Below are positions 22,594-29,678 of a DNA stretch of 31,390 nucleotides, piece by piece. The notes under the pieces were generated by a model. The model saw only the letters and a list, made by a program, of their open reading frames with translations, had not been told where the DNA came from and ran no database searches. Within the stretch, counting starts at the first letter, position 1, and every line of letters begins with the position of its first letter. Location: the NCBI GenBank assembly GCA_031552735.1, contig JAVBMF010000074.1, forward strand, positions 1-31,390, in the 5' to 3' direction. This DNA is from JAVBUY01 sp031552735. GTDB lineage: Bacteria; Bacillota; Clostridia; Christensenellales; Aristaeellaceae. A program made the translations under genes and the position numbers.

Positions 22594-23328
22594 ATGGATC
22601 ATACCTGTTGCCCCACCTGCAATTGTGAACGGTGCAGGCGCAGGCGGCAGTGCGACGAGCCGATGTGCCCCCATTGCCATCGTCCGGTGTCGGTGTGTTG
22701 CTGTATCGCGCCGCCACCCTGCGAACTCTGCCCGCGCTGCAAGATGCCGCCCGCGCAATGCTGTTGTTGTGCGCCACCACCGCCACCGCCGCCCCGACCG
22801 GTGTGTAGTGCGCAAGGTTACTTATTGCCCAAGATCCTGTGTATGGGGCGCGAATGGCTGCGCCACTTTGAGACCGAACTGCCTGTGACCGGTGTTCCGT
22901 GCGATGCGCCGCGTCCGCTGACGCTGTGCGCTGTGTGCGGCGGATTTACCGCCTGCACATGGGAACTGGAGCCGCCCTGTCCGCATGACCCGCGCGGATT
23001 GATTCTATGCGTCATGATCCCGCTGCGCGTCACCGTGCGCGATGCGTGTGGCTGCGTGCATCAGGGCGAAAGTAGCATCACCGTGCGTGTACGCGCGCAA
23101 ATGAAGTGCCCGCGCGAAGAGTGTTGGAGCAACCAGTGGGTGGTGCTGCCGTCGGTCAAGCTATCACGCTGCGCGTATCCGGCGTGCGATGATGTGTTTG
23201 CCGCCTGTCTGGAGGTCTGCGTGGACGCCTATCTCGTCCGCCCCGAGCCGGTGTGCCGCGCGCAATGCCGTCCGGCGTGCCCGCCGCTGCCACCGATGTA
23301 TCCCATGCCCTATTACGGCGGCCTTTGA
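22594..23328 (+). CDS. Cysteine-rich protein, candidate spore coat/exosporium component
   Basis: 244 residues with 37 cysteines (15%), no signal peptide and no membrane helix. The N-terminal 70 residues hold about half of the cysteines in dense clusters (CCPTCNCERC, CPHCHRPVSVCCC, CPRCKMPPAQCCCC), then the proline run APPPPPPPRPVC. The middle (about 75-215) looks like a folded beta domain with spaced cysteines (LRVTVRDACGCVHQGESSI, WVVLPSVKLSRC, LEVCVDAYLVRPEPVC). The tail is Pro/Tyr-rich (PPLPPMYPMPYYGGL). Cys-rich, signal-less proteins of this type in spore formers are often coat or exosporium proteins that assemble in the mother cell, but no family is firmly recognised. RBS AAAGGAGGA precedes the ATG. 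It sits in a probable operon with the 232-residue protein. Confidence 0.72.
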   Translation: MDHTCCPTCNCERCRRRRQCDEPMCPHCHRPVSVCCCIAPPPCELCPRCKMPPAQCCCCAPPPPPPPRPVCSAQGYLLPKILCMGREWLRHFETELPVTGVPCDAPRPLTLCAVCGGFTACTWELEPPCPHDPRGLILCVMIPLRVTVRDACGCVHQGESSITVRVRAQMKCPREECWSNQWVVLPSVKLSRCAYPACDDVFAACLEVCVDAYLVRPEPVCRAQCRPACPPLPPMYPMPYYGGL

Positions 23329-23354
23329 CATCCCCGCGCCGCATACGCTATAAT
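23325..23354 (+). promoter_or_regulatory. Consensus promoter of the prmA operon
   Basis: TTGACA (23325-23330), 18 bases, TATAAT (23349-23354). It is the best match to the sigma-A consensus in the window, and the -35 overlaps the stop of the Cys-rich gene. A hairpin immediately follows the predicted start. Confidence 0.85.
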
Positions 23355-23357
23355 GAA

Positions 23358-23387
23358 GCGCCCACAACTTGCGTGGGCGCTCATTTT
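23358..23387 (+). terminator. Hairpin with T-rich tail just downstream of the prmA promoter
   Basis: GCGCCCAC (23358-23365), loop AACTTGC, GTGGGCGC (23373-23380), followed by TCATTTTC. It could end transcription of the upstream Cys-rich operon. For prmA transcripts it would be a 5' terminal hairpin or weak attenuator, because it begins about where transcription should start. Confidence 0.5.
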
Positions 23388-23411
23388 CATGAAACCGAGG
23401 GTGAAATTGGT

Positions 23412-24359
23412 ATGGATTGGACCGAAACGACAGTGCGCACCACCACGGAAGGATCGGATTTGGTGTCGGCGCTGCTGATGGACGCGGGCGCGGTGGGCAC
23501 CTCGATTGAGGATCGCGAGGACGTGCTGGCGCTGGAGCGCGATAACCGCACCTGGGACATATTGGATGAGAATATTCTGGCAGGCATGGACGAGGATGTG
23601 CTGGTCAAGGCGTATTTCGCGTCCGGCGCGTCGCTGGGCGAAACGCTGAGCGTCGTGCGCGAGCGGCTGGCACAACTGAAAGCCGACAGCCCGCTGGACA
23701 TGGGCAGTCTGGAACTGTCGGTGGCGTCGGTTCGCGATGAGGATTGGTCCGAGGTGTGGAAGAAGTATTATAAGCCGTTTCGCGTCGGCAAGCGGCTGGT
23801 GGTCAAGCCCTCGTGGGAGTTTTATGAGCAGCACGAGCACGACCTTATCATCGAGCTGGACCCGGGCATGGCGTTTGGCACCGGCACGCACGAAACCACC
23901 TTCCTGTGCATGGACATGCTGCATCGGCTGGTGACGCCGGGCTGCACCGTGATCGACGTGGGTACCGGCACCGGCATTCTGGCGATCGCGGCGGCCAAGC
24001 TGGGCGCGCGCGATGTGCTGGCCATCGACATCGACGAGAACGCCGTCAAAGTGGCGGCGGAGAATATCGCCAAGAACGGACTAAGCGATACGGTGCGCGC
24101 GGTCGCGGGAGACCTGTTCAAGACCACTGACGAAGTGGCCGACATTGTGGTCGCCAACATCATCGCCGATGTGGTCATTATGCTGGCCGCTCCGGCCAAG
24201 GCACACCTGAGGCCGCATGGCACGCTCTTGTGCTCCGGCATCATCCGTGAGCGCGAGGACGATGTGTGCGACGCGCTGCACGCGGCGGGCTATGTGATCG
24301 TTGATGTGATGAAAAAGGGCGAGTGGGTGTGCTTGGCCGCGCGCCGCAAAGGGGAGTAG
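23412..24359 (+). CDS. prmA: Ribosomal protein L11 methyltransferase
   Basis: 315 residues, the common length. PrmA trimethylates amino groups of L11. The N-terminal L11-binding domain begins MDWTETTVRT with SALLMDAGAVGTSIED; the linker has YYKPFRVGKRLVVKPSWE. The catalytic domain has ELDPGMAFGTGTHETT, SAM motif VIDVGTGTGILAIAAAKLGA (about 179-198), AIDIDENAVKVAAEN and VVANIIADV. The ATG at 23412 has GAGGGTGA upstream; in-frame starts farther upstream overlap the promoter and the Cys-rich gene. It begins the prmA-rsmE-mtaB-HIT operon. The dnaK-dnaJ genes that precede prmA in Bacillus are absent. Confidence 0.95.
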   Translation: MDWTETTVRTTTEGSDLVSALLMDAGAVGTSIEDREDVLALERDNRTWDILDENILAGMDEDVLVKAYFASGASLGETLSVVRERLAQLKADSPLDMGSLELSVASVRDEDWSEVWKKYYKPFRVGKRLVVKPSWEFYEQHEHDLIIELDPGMAFGTGTHETTFLCMDMLHRLVTPGCTVIDVGTGTGILAIAAAKLGARDVLAIDIDENAVKVAAENIAKNGLSDTVRAVAGDLFKTTDEVADIVVANIIADVVIMLAAPAKAHLRPHGTLLCSGIIREREDDVCDALHAAGYVIVDVMKKGEWVCLAARRKGE

Positions 24360-24362
24360 CGC

Positions 24363-25097
24363 ATGCACCGCTTTTTTGTGGAATCGCCGTGTGCGGTGAA
24401 CGGCGAGGTCGCCCTGCCCGCCGAGGAGGCGCAGCATGCCTATCGCGTGCTGCGGCTAACACCCGGTGAGACGGTTGAACTGATCGCCGACGGACGCCTG
24501 TTTGCCGCCGAGCTGACGCGGTGTGACAAGCAGGGCGCGGCGGCGCGCGTTAAGGCCGAGCTGCCAAGCCGCGAGCCGAATGTGCGCGTCACGCTGTGCG
24601 TCGGGCTGTGTAAGGCGGACAAGATGGAACTCATCATCCAGAAGGCCACTGAGTTGGGCGTGCACGCGATCCAGCCGCTGGCGCTGATACGCTGCGTGAT
24701 GAAGATCGGCGGCGACGATTCGCGCGTCACCGACCGCTGGCCACGCATCGCGCGCGAGGCGGTCAAGCAGTGCGGGCGCGCGCATACGCCGCGCATCTTG
24801 CCGCCCGCGACCATTGGGCAACTGCGCGCGTTCTGGGCGGCGCAGCAGGCGGTGCTGGTGCCTTGGGAGTGCGCGCGGGAGGGCAGCCTGCGGTACGCAT
24901 TATCGGGGCAGCCCACCGACATTGCGTTGGTCATTGGGCCGGAGGGCGGCATCTGTGCCGACGAGATGGACGAGCTGGCCTCCTTTGGCGGTGTGCCGGT
25001 GACGCTGGGGCCGCGCATTTTGCGCGCGGAAACCGCCGCCATCGCCGCAACCGCCGCGGTGATGGCGCTGTGTGGCGCATGGGAGGCGGGCGCATGA
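24363..25097 (+). CDS. rsmE: 16S rRNA (uracil1498-N3)-methyltransferase
   Basis: 244 residues. RsmE belongs to the SPOUT knot methyltransferases. The N-terminal PUA-like part includes MHRFFVE, EEAQHAYRVLRLTPGE and the ELTRCDK region. The SPOUT domain holds GLCKADKMELIIQKATELGV, VMKIGGDDSR, REAVKQCGR, then LVIGPEGGICADEMD and LGPRILRAETAAIAA at the end. It starts three bases after prmA and overlaps mtaB in an ATGA junction, so these genes are co-translated. Confidence 0.94.
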   Translation: MHRFFVESPCAVNGEVALPAEEAQHAYRVLRLTPGETVELIADGRLFAAELTRCDKQGAAARVKAELPSREPNVRVTLCVGLCKADKMELIIQKATELGVHAIQPLALIRCVMKIGGDDSRVTDRWPRIAREAVKQCGRAHTPRILPPATIGQLRAFWAAQQAVLVPWECAREGSLRYALSGQPTDIALVIGPEGGICADEMDELASFGGVPVTLGPRILRAETAAIAATAAVMALCGAWEAGA

Positions 25098-26371
25098 ATA
25101 CCGTCGCGTGCTGCACGCTGGGCTGCAAGGTGAACCAATACGATACCCAGGCCATGCTGGAGCGGTTTCTTGCCGAGGGCTACCGCGCGGTGCCTTTTGC
25201 CGATGTGGCCGATGTCTATATCATCAACACTTGCACGGTGACCGGCACCGGCGATAAGAAATCCATGCAGATGATCCGCCGCGCGCTGCGCAGGAACCCC
25301 GGCGCGGAAATCATTGTGGCGGGCTGTCTGGCGCAGCGGTCAGGCGCGGAGCTGCTGCTGCCCGGCGTGCGGCTGGTGCTGGGCACACAGCGGCGCGGCG
25401 AGGTGGTAACGCTGCTGCGCAAGGCGCTGGCACAGCACACCGCGCTGGTCGCAGTGGATACACTGACCGAGGTGCCCTTTGAGGCGCTGAATGTCACCGC
25501 GCTGGAAGGGCACACCCGCGCTGTGCTGAAGATACAAGAGGGCTGCAATCGCTATTGCAGCTACTGCATCATCCCCAGTGTGCGCGGGCCGGTGCGCTCT
25601 CGGCCGCTGGAGGATGTCGCCGCCGAGGCGCGGCGTCTGGCTGACGCGGGATTTATAGAGATTGTGCTGACCGGCATTCATCTGACCAGCTACGGTCTTG
25701 ATCTGTCCGATGGCACCACGCTGCTGGATGCGATCCGCGCCGTGCACGCCGCCGAGGGGATCGCGCGTGTCCGGCTGGGCTCGCTGGAGCCGCTTGTGGT
25801 CACCCCGGCGTTTGTAGCGGCGCTGAAAACCCTGCCCAAGGTCTGCCCGCACTTCCATCTTGCGCTGCAATCGGGCAGCGACACCGTGCTGTCCCGCATG
25901 CGCCGCCGCTATACATCCGCGCAGTTTTTGGCGGCGTGTGATCTGCTGCGTGCCGACTTTCCACAGGCGGCCATCACCACCGACGCGATGACTGGCTTTC
26001 CCGGCGAGACCGACGCGGAGTTTGCCCAGACGCTGCGCACCTGCGAACAAGCGCAATTCGCGCGCATGCATGTGTTCCCGTATTCCGAGCGCGAGGGGAC
26101 GGTGGCGGCCAGCCTGCCCGGCGTCGTGCCCAAGGCGGTGCGCGAACGGCGCGCGGGGGAGTTGATCGCGCTGGGGCAGACCATGCAGCAGGCATCTATG
26201 CGGCGGCTGGTCGGCACAACGCAGCCAGTGTTATTCGAGGAGGATGACGGCGGGTACACACCGGCGTACGTCTATGTCCGCGCCGCTAATGGGAAAATCG
26301 GTACGATACAATCCGTGCGCATCACCGCCATCAGCGGCGACGAGGCGCAGGGCACAATAGAGGAGGCGTAA
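25094..26371 (+). CDS. mtaB: tRNA (N6-threonylcarbamoyladenosine37-C2)-methylthiotransferase MtaB
   Basis: 425 residues, a radical-SAM enzyme that converts t6A37 of tRNA to ms2t6A. The N-terminal UPF0004 domain holds the auxiliary cluster cysteines Cys11 (TLGCKVNQYDT), Cys47 (NTCTVT) and Cys78 (AGCLAQR). The radical-SAM triad is Cys151, 155, 158 in CNRYCSYCIIPSVRGPVRSR. The C-terminal TRAM domain (about 360-425) ends TIEEA. YqeV-type features (NQYDT, CTVTGTGDKKSMQMI) separate it from MiaB. The start overlaps rsmE by four bases; a longer in-frame reading upstream runs through rsmE and is rejected. The HIT gene follows three bases later. Confidence 0.94.
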   Translation: MNTVACCTLGCKVNQYDTQAMLERFLAEGYRAVPFADVADVYIINTCTVTGTGDKKSMQMIRRALRRNPGAEIIVAGCLAQRSGAELLLPGVRLVLGTQRRGEVVTLLRKALAQHTALVAVDTLTEVPFEALNVTALEGHTRAVLKIQEGCNRYCSYCIIPSVRGPVRSRPLEDVAAEARRLADAGFIEIVLTGIHLTSYGLDLSDGTTLLDAIRAVHAAEGIARVRLGSLEPLVVTPAFVAALKTLPKVCPHFHLALQSGSDTVLSRMRRRYTSAQFLAACDLLRADFPQAAITTDAMTGFPGETDAEFAQTLRTCEQAQFARMHVFPYSEREGTVAASLPGVVPKAVRERRAGELIALGQTMQQASMRRLVGTTQPVLFEEDDGGYTPAYVYVRAANGKIGTIQSVRITAISGDEAQGTIEEA

Positions 26372-26374
26372 GGA

Positions 26375-26719
26375 ATGCAAGATTGTCTGTTCTGCAAGAT
26401 CATTGGCGGTGAGATTCCCTGTGACAAGGTGTATGAGGACGAGCAGGTGTTGGCCTTTCGCGACATCGCGCCGCAAGCGCCGGTGCATGTGCTGGTCATT
26501 CCCAAGGCGCATGTGGCACACCTGACCGACGCGCAGCAGTTCTCCGACGCGCAGCTGGGTACCCTGCTGCGCACCTGCGCGCAGGTGGCGGAGAAGCTTG
26601 GCTTGGACAAAACCGGCTACCGCGTGGTCACCAATTGCGGCGCGCACGGCGCGCAGAGCGTGCACCATCTGCACCTGCACGTTATCGGTGGCGCGCAGCT
26701 TTCCGGGAAGATGGGCTGA
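26375..26719 (+). CDS. HIT-family nucleotide phosphoramidase (HinT-like)
   Basis: 114 residues, the length of a HinT. The histidine triad is HHLHLHVIGG with His98, His100 and His102. Other conserved parts are the N-terminal CLFCKIIGGEIPC (a CxxC starting at Cys4), VIPKAHVAHL and GYRVVTNCGAHGAQSVHHL. These enzymes hydrolyse AMP-amine conjugates such as those formed by aminoacyl-tRNA synthetases. It follows mtaB after three bases and closes the prmA operon before the rpsU promoter. Confidence 0.93.
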   Translation: MQDCLFCKIIGGEIPCDKVYEDEQVLAFRDIAPQAPVHVLVIPKAHVAHLTDAQQFSDAQLGTLLRTCAQVAEKLGLDKTGYRVVTNCGAHGAQSVHHLHLHVIGGAQLSGKMG

Positions 26720-26749
26720 CATGATTTGCAAAACAAGTATTCTTTTTTG

Positions 26750-26778
26750 TTGACGAACCCGAACGTGTGCGCTATAAT
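26750..26778 (+). promoter_or_regulatory. Promoter of rpsU
   Basis: TTGACG (26750-26755), 17 bases, TATAAT (26773-26778). The predicted start leaves a leader of about 70 bases with RBS GGAGGGGAGGGA. Confidence 0.85.
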
Positions 26779-26857
26779 GATTCGTACGATTGTGAGTTAC
26801 CCTTTATGGGACGCATTGCGGTCGTCGCTGAGTTGAGCGGAGGGGAGGGATAAGTCC

Positions 26858-27031
26858 ATGTCTGAGATCCGTATTCGGGAGAATGAATCCCTGGAAAGCG
26901 CTCTGCGGAGATTCAAGCGGCAATGTGCCCGCGCCGGCGTCCTCGCTGAGGTGCGTAAGCGTGAGCACTACGAAAAGCCTAGCGTGAAGCGCAAGAAGAA
27001 GGCCGAAGCTGCGCGCAAGCGTAAGTACTAA
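26858..27031 (+). CDS. rpsU: 30S ribosomal protein S21
   Basis: 57 residues, exactly the usual size of Firmicutes S21. The sequence begins MSEIRIRENESLESALRRF, continues KRQCARAGVLAEVRKREHYE with KPSVKRKKK, and ends in the basic tail ARKRKY. ATG at 26858 follows a very purine-rich RBS (GGAGGGGAGGGA) by about ten bases; stop TAA at 27029-27031. It lies between its own promoter and terminator downstream of prmA-rsmE-mtaB-HIT. The yqeY gene that often follows rpsU in Firmicutes is not here. Confidence 0.96.
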   Translation: MSEIRIRENESLESALRRFKRQCARAGVLAEVRKREHYEKPSVKRKKKAEAARKRKY

Positions 27032-27041
27032 TCGCGCCAAC

Positions 27042-27073
27042 GCCCCGACGATGCAAATCGGCGGGGCTTTTTT
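27042..27073 (+). terminator. Intrinsic terminator of rpsU
   Basis: GCCCCG (27042-27047) with CGGGGC (27062-27067), extended inward by CGAT/ATCG, followed by six T. Confidence 0.9.
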
Positions 27074-27097
27074 GTTGAAAGAGAGAGGGGAAACGCC

Positions 27098-27658
27098 ATG
27101 CGCACCGTGATTGCGCTGATTCGGGGCATCAACGTGGGCGGCAAGCACAAACTGCCGATGGCGGCGCTGCGCGCGTTGTGCGAGCGGCTGGGATACGCGC
27201 GTGTGCGCACGTATATCCAGAGTGGCAATGTGCTGTTGGACACGGAACAGACGTCGTCCGAAGTCGAGCGGTTGCTGGCCGACGCGATCGAGGCGGCGGT
27301 CGGCTTTCGTCCCGAGGTGATGGCGCTGACCGCAGAGGAATTGGCGGCCATCCTGCGCGACATGCCTTTTTTGCAAAGTGAGATCGCAGCAGCAGCAGCC
27401 GCCGCGCCGGAGGTGGAGACCTGCTATATCACGCTGTTTGCCCGCGCGCCTTTGGATGATGAAGCGGCGAAAATCCCGGCGGCTGACGCAGCGGGCAACC
27501 GTTATGCGCTGGTCGGCCGCGCGCACTACGCGCTGCTCGTCCAGAGCATTCGTGACGCAAAGGGCATGGCGGCGGCGCTGAAGTTGCCCATCCCGGCGAC
27601 CACACGCAACCTGAACACTTGGCGCCAACTGGACAAGATGGCGCGGCAGGAGGACTAA
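27098..27658 (+). CDS. DUF1697 family protein
   Basis: 186 residues. The opening RTVIALIRGINVGGKHKLPMAAL and TYIQSGNVLLDTEQT are the diagnostic DUF1697 sequences, followed by a second ferredoxin-like half (CYITLFARAPLDDEA) and the closing TTRNLNTWRQLDKM. The family is cytoplasmic, widespread and of unknown biochemical function. RBS GAGAGGGGAAA precedes the ATG. I see no promoter of its own after the rpsU terminator, so it may depend on read-through or a weak promoter. The next gene begins immediately after its TAA. Confidence 0.9.
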   Translation: MRTVIALIRGINVGGKHKLPMAALRALCERLGYARVRTYIQSGNVLLDTEQTSSEVERLLADAIEAAVGFRPEVMALTAEELAAILRDMPFLQSEIAAAAAAAPEVETCYITLFARAPLDDEAAKIPAADAAGNRYALVGRAHYALLVQSIRDAKGMAAALKLPIPATTRNLNTWRQLDKMARQED

Positions 27659-28672
27659 ATGGACTACGCTTTTTTGCTGTGGCCGCACGCCAATCCGCGC
27701 TATCGCGCATCGCTGGCGTCGCTGGCCGAGGCGGAGCTGGCACTGATGCTGCGCGCCATCGACCGCGAGGCGGAGCTGACTTGGCGCACGCTGGGCGGCG
27801 CGCCATGGCTGTGCTTTGCCAGCGATGCCTTTTCCGCGATGGAGTGGCGGCTGCTGTCGCAGCTGTCGTCCGCTTATGTGTTGGCCGAACGGCGCGGCGA
27901 CCAACTGCTGCCCATTGATCGCGACCACCCCGCCTATATCGGCGAGGATTTGGCGGCGCTGCAAAAATACAAGGGCAAGACCAACGAGATGTTCACCGAT
28001 CTGCTGCTCAATGCAGCGTTGGCATCCAGCGATTTTGCGCGCGCCGAGCAGCCGCTGACGGTGCTCGATCCGCTCTGCGGGCGCGGCACAGCGCTGTTTC
28101 TAGCGCTGCGCCGGGGGTATGACAGCTGCGGCATTGATCAGGACAAGGGCGACATCAAGGAACTGAACGATTTCTTTTCCCGCTACCTCGAATACCATCG
28201 CATGAAGCACAAAAAAACCGAAACCGCGATGACGCTGGGTGGGAAACTGGGCGGACGCATGACGCGTTATGATCTGGCCGATACGCCGGAGCATTACAAA
28301 GCCGGGGACACGCGCAGCCTGCGCGTGGTTTTGGGCGACACGCGCGACGCGGCGGCGCTTGTGGGCAAGGGCGCGTTTCATCTGCTGACTGCCGATCTGC
28401 CGTATGGCGTGCAACACGCGCCGCAGGCCGGGCAAAAACCTAGTTCACTGCCAGCGCTGATGCAGGCGGCGCTGCCGGGGTGGCTGGCGGCGCTCAAGCC
28501 CGGCGGCGCGGCGGCCATCGCGTTTAACACGTATACGTTGGGACGCGACGACCTGAAGGCGTGGATGCGCAACGCCGGATTTACGGTATGCGAGGGCGGC
28601 GCGTATGAGGGCATGGCGCACTGGGTAGAGCAAGCGGTCAATCGCGACGTGGTCGTGGGCACGAAAGCATAG
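27659..28672 (+). CDS. TRM11-like SAM-dependent methyltransferase
   Basis: 337 residues. An N-terminal region of about 105 residues (MDYAFLLWPHANPRYR, LAEAELALM, YIGEDLAALQKYKGKTNEMFTD) precedes a class I methyltransferase domain with the SAM motif LDPLCGRGTALFLAL (136-150) and acidic GIDQDKGDIKE. The catalytic motif is DLPYGV (from 246), the N/D-PPY type used by N2-guanine and adenine methyltransferases. This combination resembles Trm11/UPF0020-type RNA methyltransferases, with a KGKTNEMFT segment typical of the group. A tRNA or rRNA base substrate is likely but unproven. It begins on the base after the DUF1697 stop (AGGAGG inside that gene is the RBS), so the two are translationally linked. 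Confidence 0.82.
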   Translation: MDYAFLLWPHANPRYRASLASLAEAELALMLRAIDREAELTWRTLGGAPWLCFASDAFSAMEWRLLSQLSSAYVLAERRGDQLLPIDRDHPAYIGEDLAALQKYKGKTNEMFTDLLLNAALASSDFARAEQPLTVLDPLCGRGTALFLALRRGYDSCGIDQDKGDIKELNDFFSRYLEYHRMKHKKTETAMTLGGKLGGRMTRYDLADTPEHYKAGDTRSLRVVLGDTRDAAALVGKGAFHLLTADLPYGVQHAPQAGQKPSSLPALMQAALPGWLAALKPGGAAAIAFNTYTLGRDDLKAWMRNAGFTVCEGGAYEGMAHWVEQAVNRDVVVGTKA

Positions 28673-28683
28673 GAGGAAGCAAT

Positions 28684-29547
28684 ATGGCGGATGTGAAGCG
28701 CGATTTTGTCACCACCGAGGGGGACACCCTGTATTATGAAGTGCGCGGGCAGGGCCCGGCCATCCTGATGATCGCGGCGGCGGGCGGCGACGGCGACTAT
28801 TACGCGCCGATGGCCGACCTGTTGGCTGATCGCTTCAAGGTCATTACCTACGACCGTCGCGCCAACGCGCGCAGCACCATGCGCGATCCGCAGAATTTCA
28901 CCATTGAGCAGCAGAGCCGCGACGCTGCGGCGGTGATCCGCGCTGCGGGCGAGGAGCGCGCCATTGTCTTTGGCAACAGCTCCGGCGGCGTCATCGCGCT
29001 GGATATGGCCAAGACGCAGCCTTTGGCGACGCGCGCGGTGATCGCGCACGAGCCCGCGTGCCCCAGTGTGCATCCCAAGCAGCACAAGTGGCATCGCTTC
29101 TTTGCCGCGTGCTACAAGATGGCGTATGGCCTGGGTCCGACGATGGCGGTCACCAAGTTTATGTTTGGCGCGCAGTTGCCGGTCATCCCGATGGCCAAGG
29201 CGCAGCGCAAGGCCGGAGCCTATGCCGCACAGCAGCGTGGCGATCTGGCAGACGCGCCGCGTCTGGATGTGAACGACGGCATCGCGTTTCTGGCACGACA
29301 GGAATTGCTGCCGGTCACCAACTACCTGCCCGACACCAAAAGAATCCGCGAAAACGGCGTGCCGGTGTTTACCGGCACGGGGCAATGGGGCATTGACCAC
29401 AAGACCTGGTACGCCGATACATCGCGCATCCTGGCAGAACGGTTTGGCCACGAACTGGTCGTATTTCCCGGGCATCACGGCGCGTATATGGATGAAACCG
29501 AGGCATTTGTGCGGGTCATGCGCGGCATACTCGACAAAATATCGTAA
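28684..29547 (+). CDS. Alpha/beta hydrolase
   Basis: 287 residues with an alpha/beta-hydrolase fold: N-terminal strands (GDTLYYEVRGQGPAILMIAAA), YDRRANARS, and the nucleophile elbow GNSSGG with Ser99 (97-102). The likely catalytic His is in FPGHHGAYMD (264 or 265); an acid is probably in the TGTGQWGIDH stretch. There is no signal peptide. The cap region (about 120-200) includes HKWHRFFAACYKMAYG. Substrate is unknown; esterase, lipase and epoxide or haloalkane hydrolase relatives cannot be told apart. RBS AGGAGGAAG is strong. It is the last gene before a terminator. Confidence 0.87.
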   Translation: MADVKRDFVTTEGDTLYYEVRGQGPAILMIAAAGGDGDYYAPMADLLADRFKVITYDRRANARSTMRDPQNFTIEQQSRDAAAVIRAAGEERAIVFGNSSGGVIALDMAKTQPLATRAVIAHEPACPSVHPKQHKWHRFFAACYKMAYGLGPTMAVTKFMFGAQLPVIPMAKAQRKAGAYAAQQRGDLADAPRLDVNDGIAFLARQELLPVTNYLPDTKRIRENGVPVFTGTGQWGIDHKTWYADTSRILAERFGHELVVFPGHHGAYMDETEAFVRVMRGILDKIS

Positions 29548-29555
29548 TATAATCG

Positions 29556-29581
29556 AGCGGGGCATGGCGTCTCGCTTTTTT
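29556..29581 (+). terminator. Intrinsic terminator after the hydrolase gene
   Basis: AGCGGGGC (29556-29563), loop ATGGC, GTCTCGCT (29569-29576; two G-T wobbles), then five or six T. Confidence 0.75.
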
Positions 29582-29678
29582 GTTGGGATTCGCATATTTT
29601 TTCTCTCGGTGGCATATGCTGTTTATACCTGTCCTACTTCTGCGCACTTGGTTCGCATATCGAGAGGAGCTGACCTGT

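Noticed and set aside
22594..22830. Metallothionein reading of the Cys-clustered N-terminus
   Set aside because: The protein is far longer than metallothioneins, has a folded middle domain and a proline hinge, and sits in a spore former; metal binding remains possible but the label would mislead.
26720..26750. Terminator after the HIT gene
   Set aside because: The A-rich then T-rich stretch does not form a convincing GC-containing stem before the rpsU promoter.
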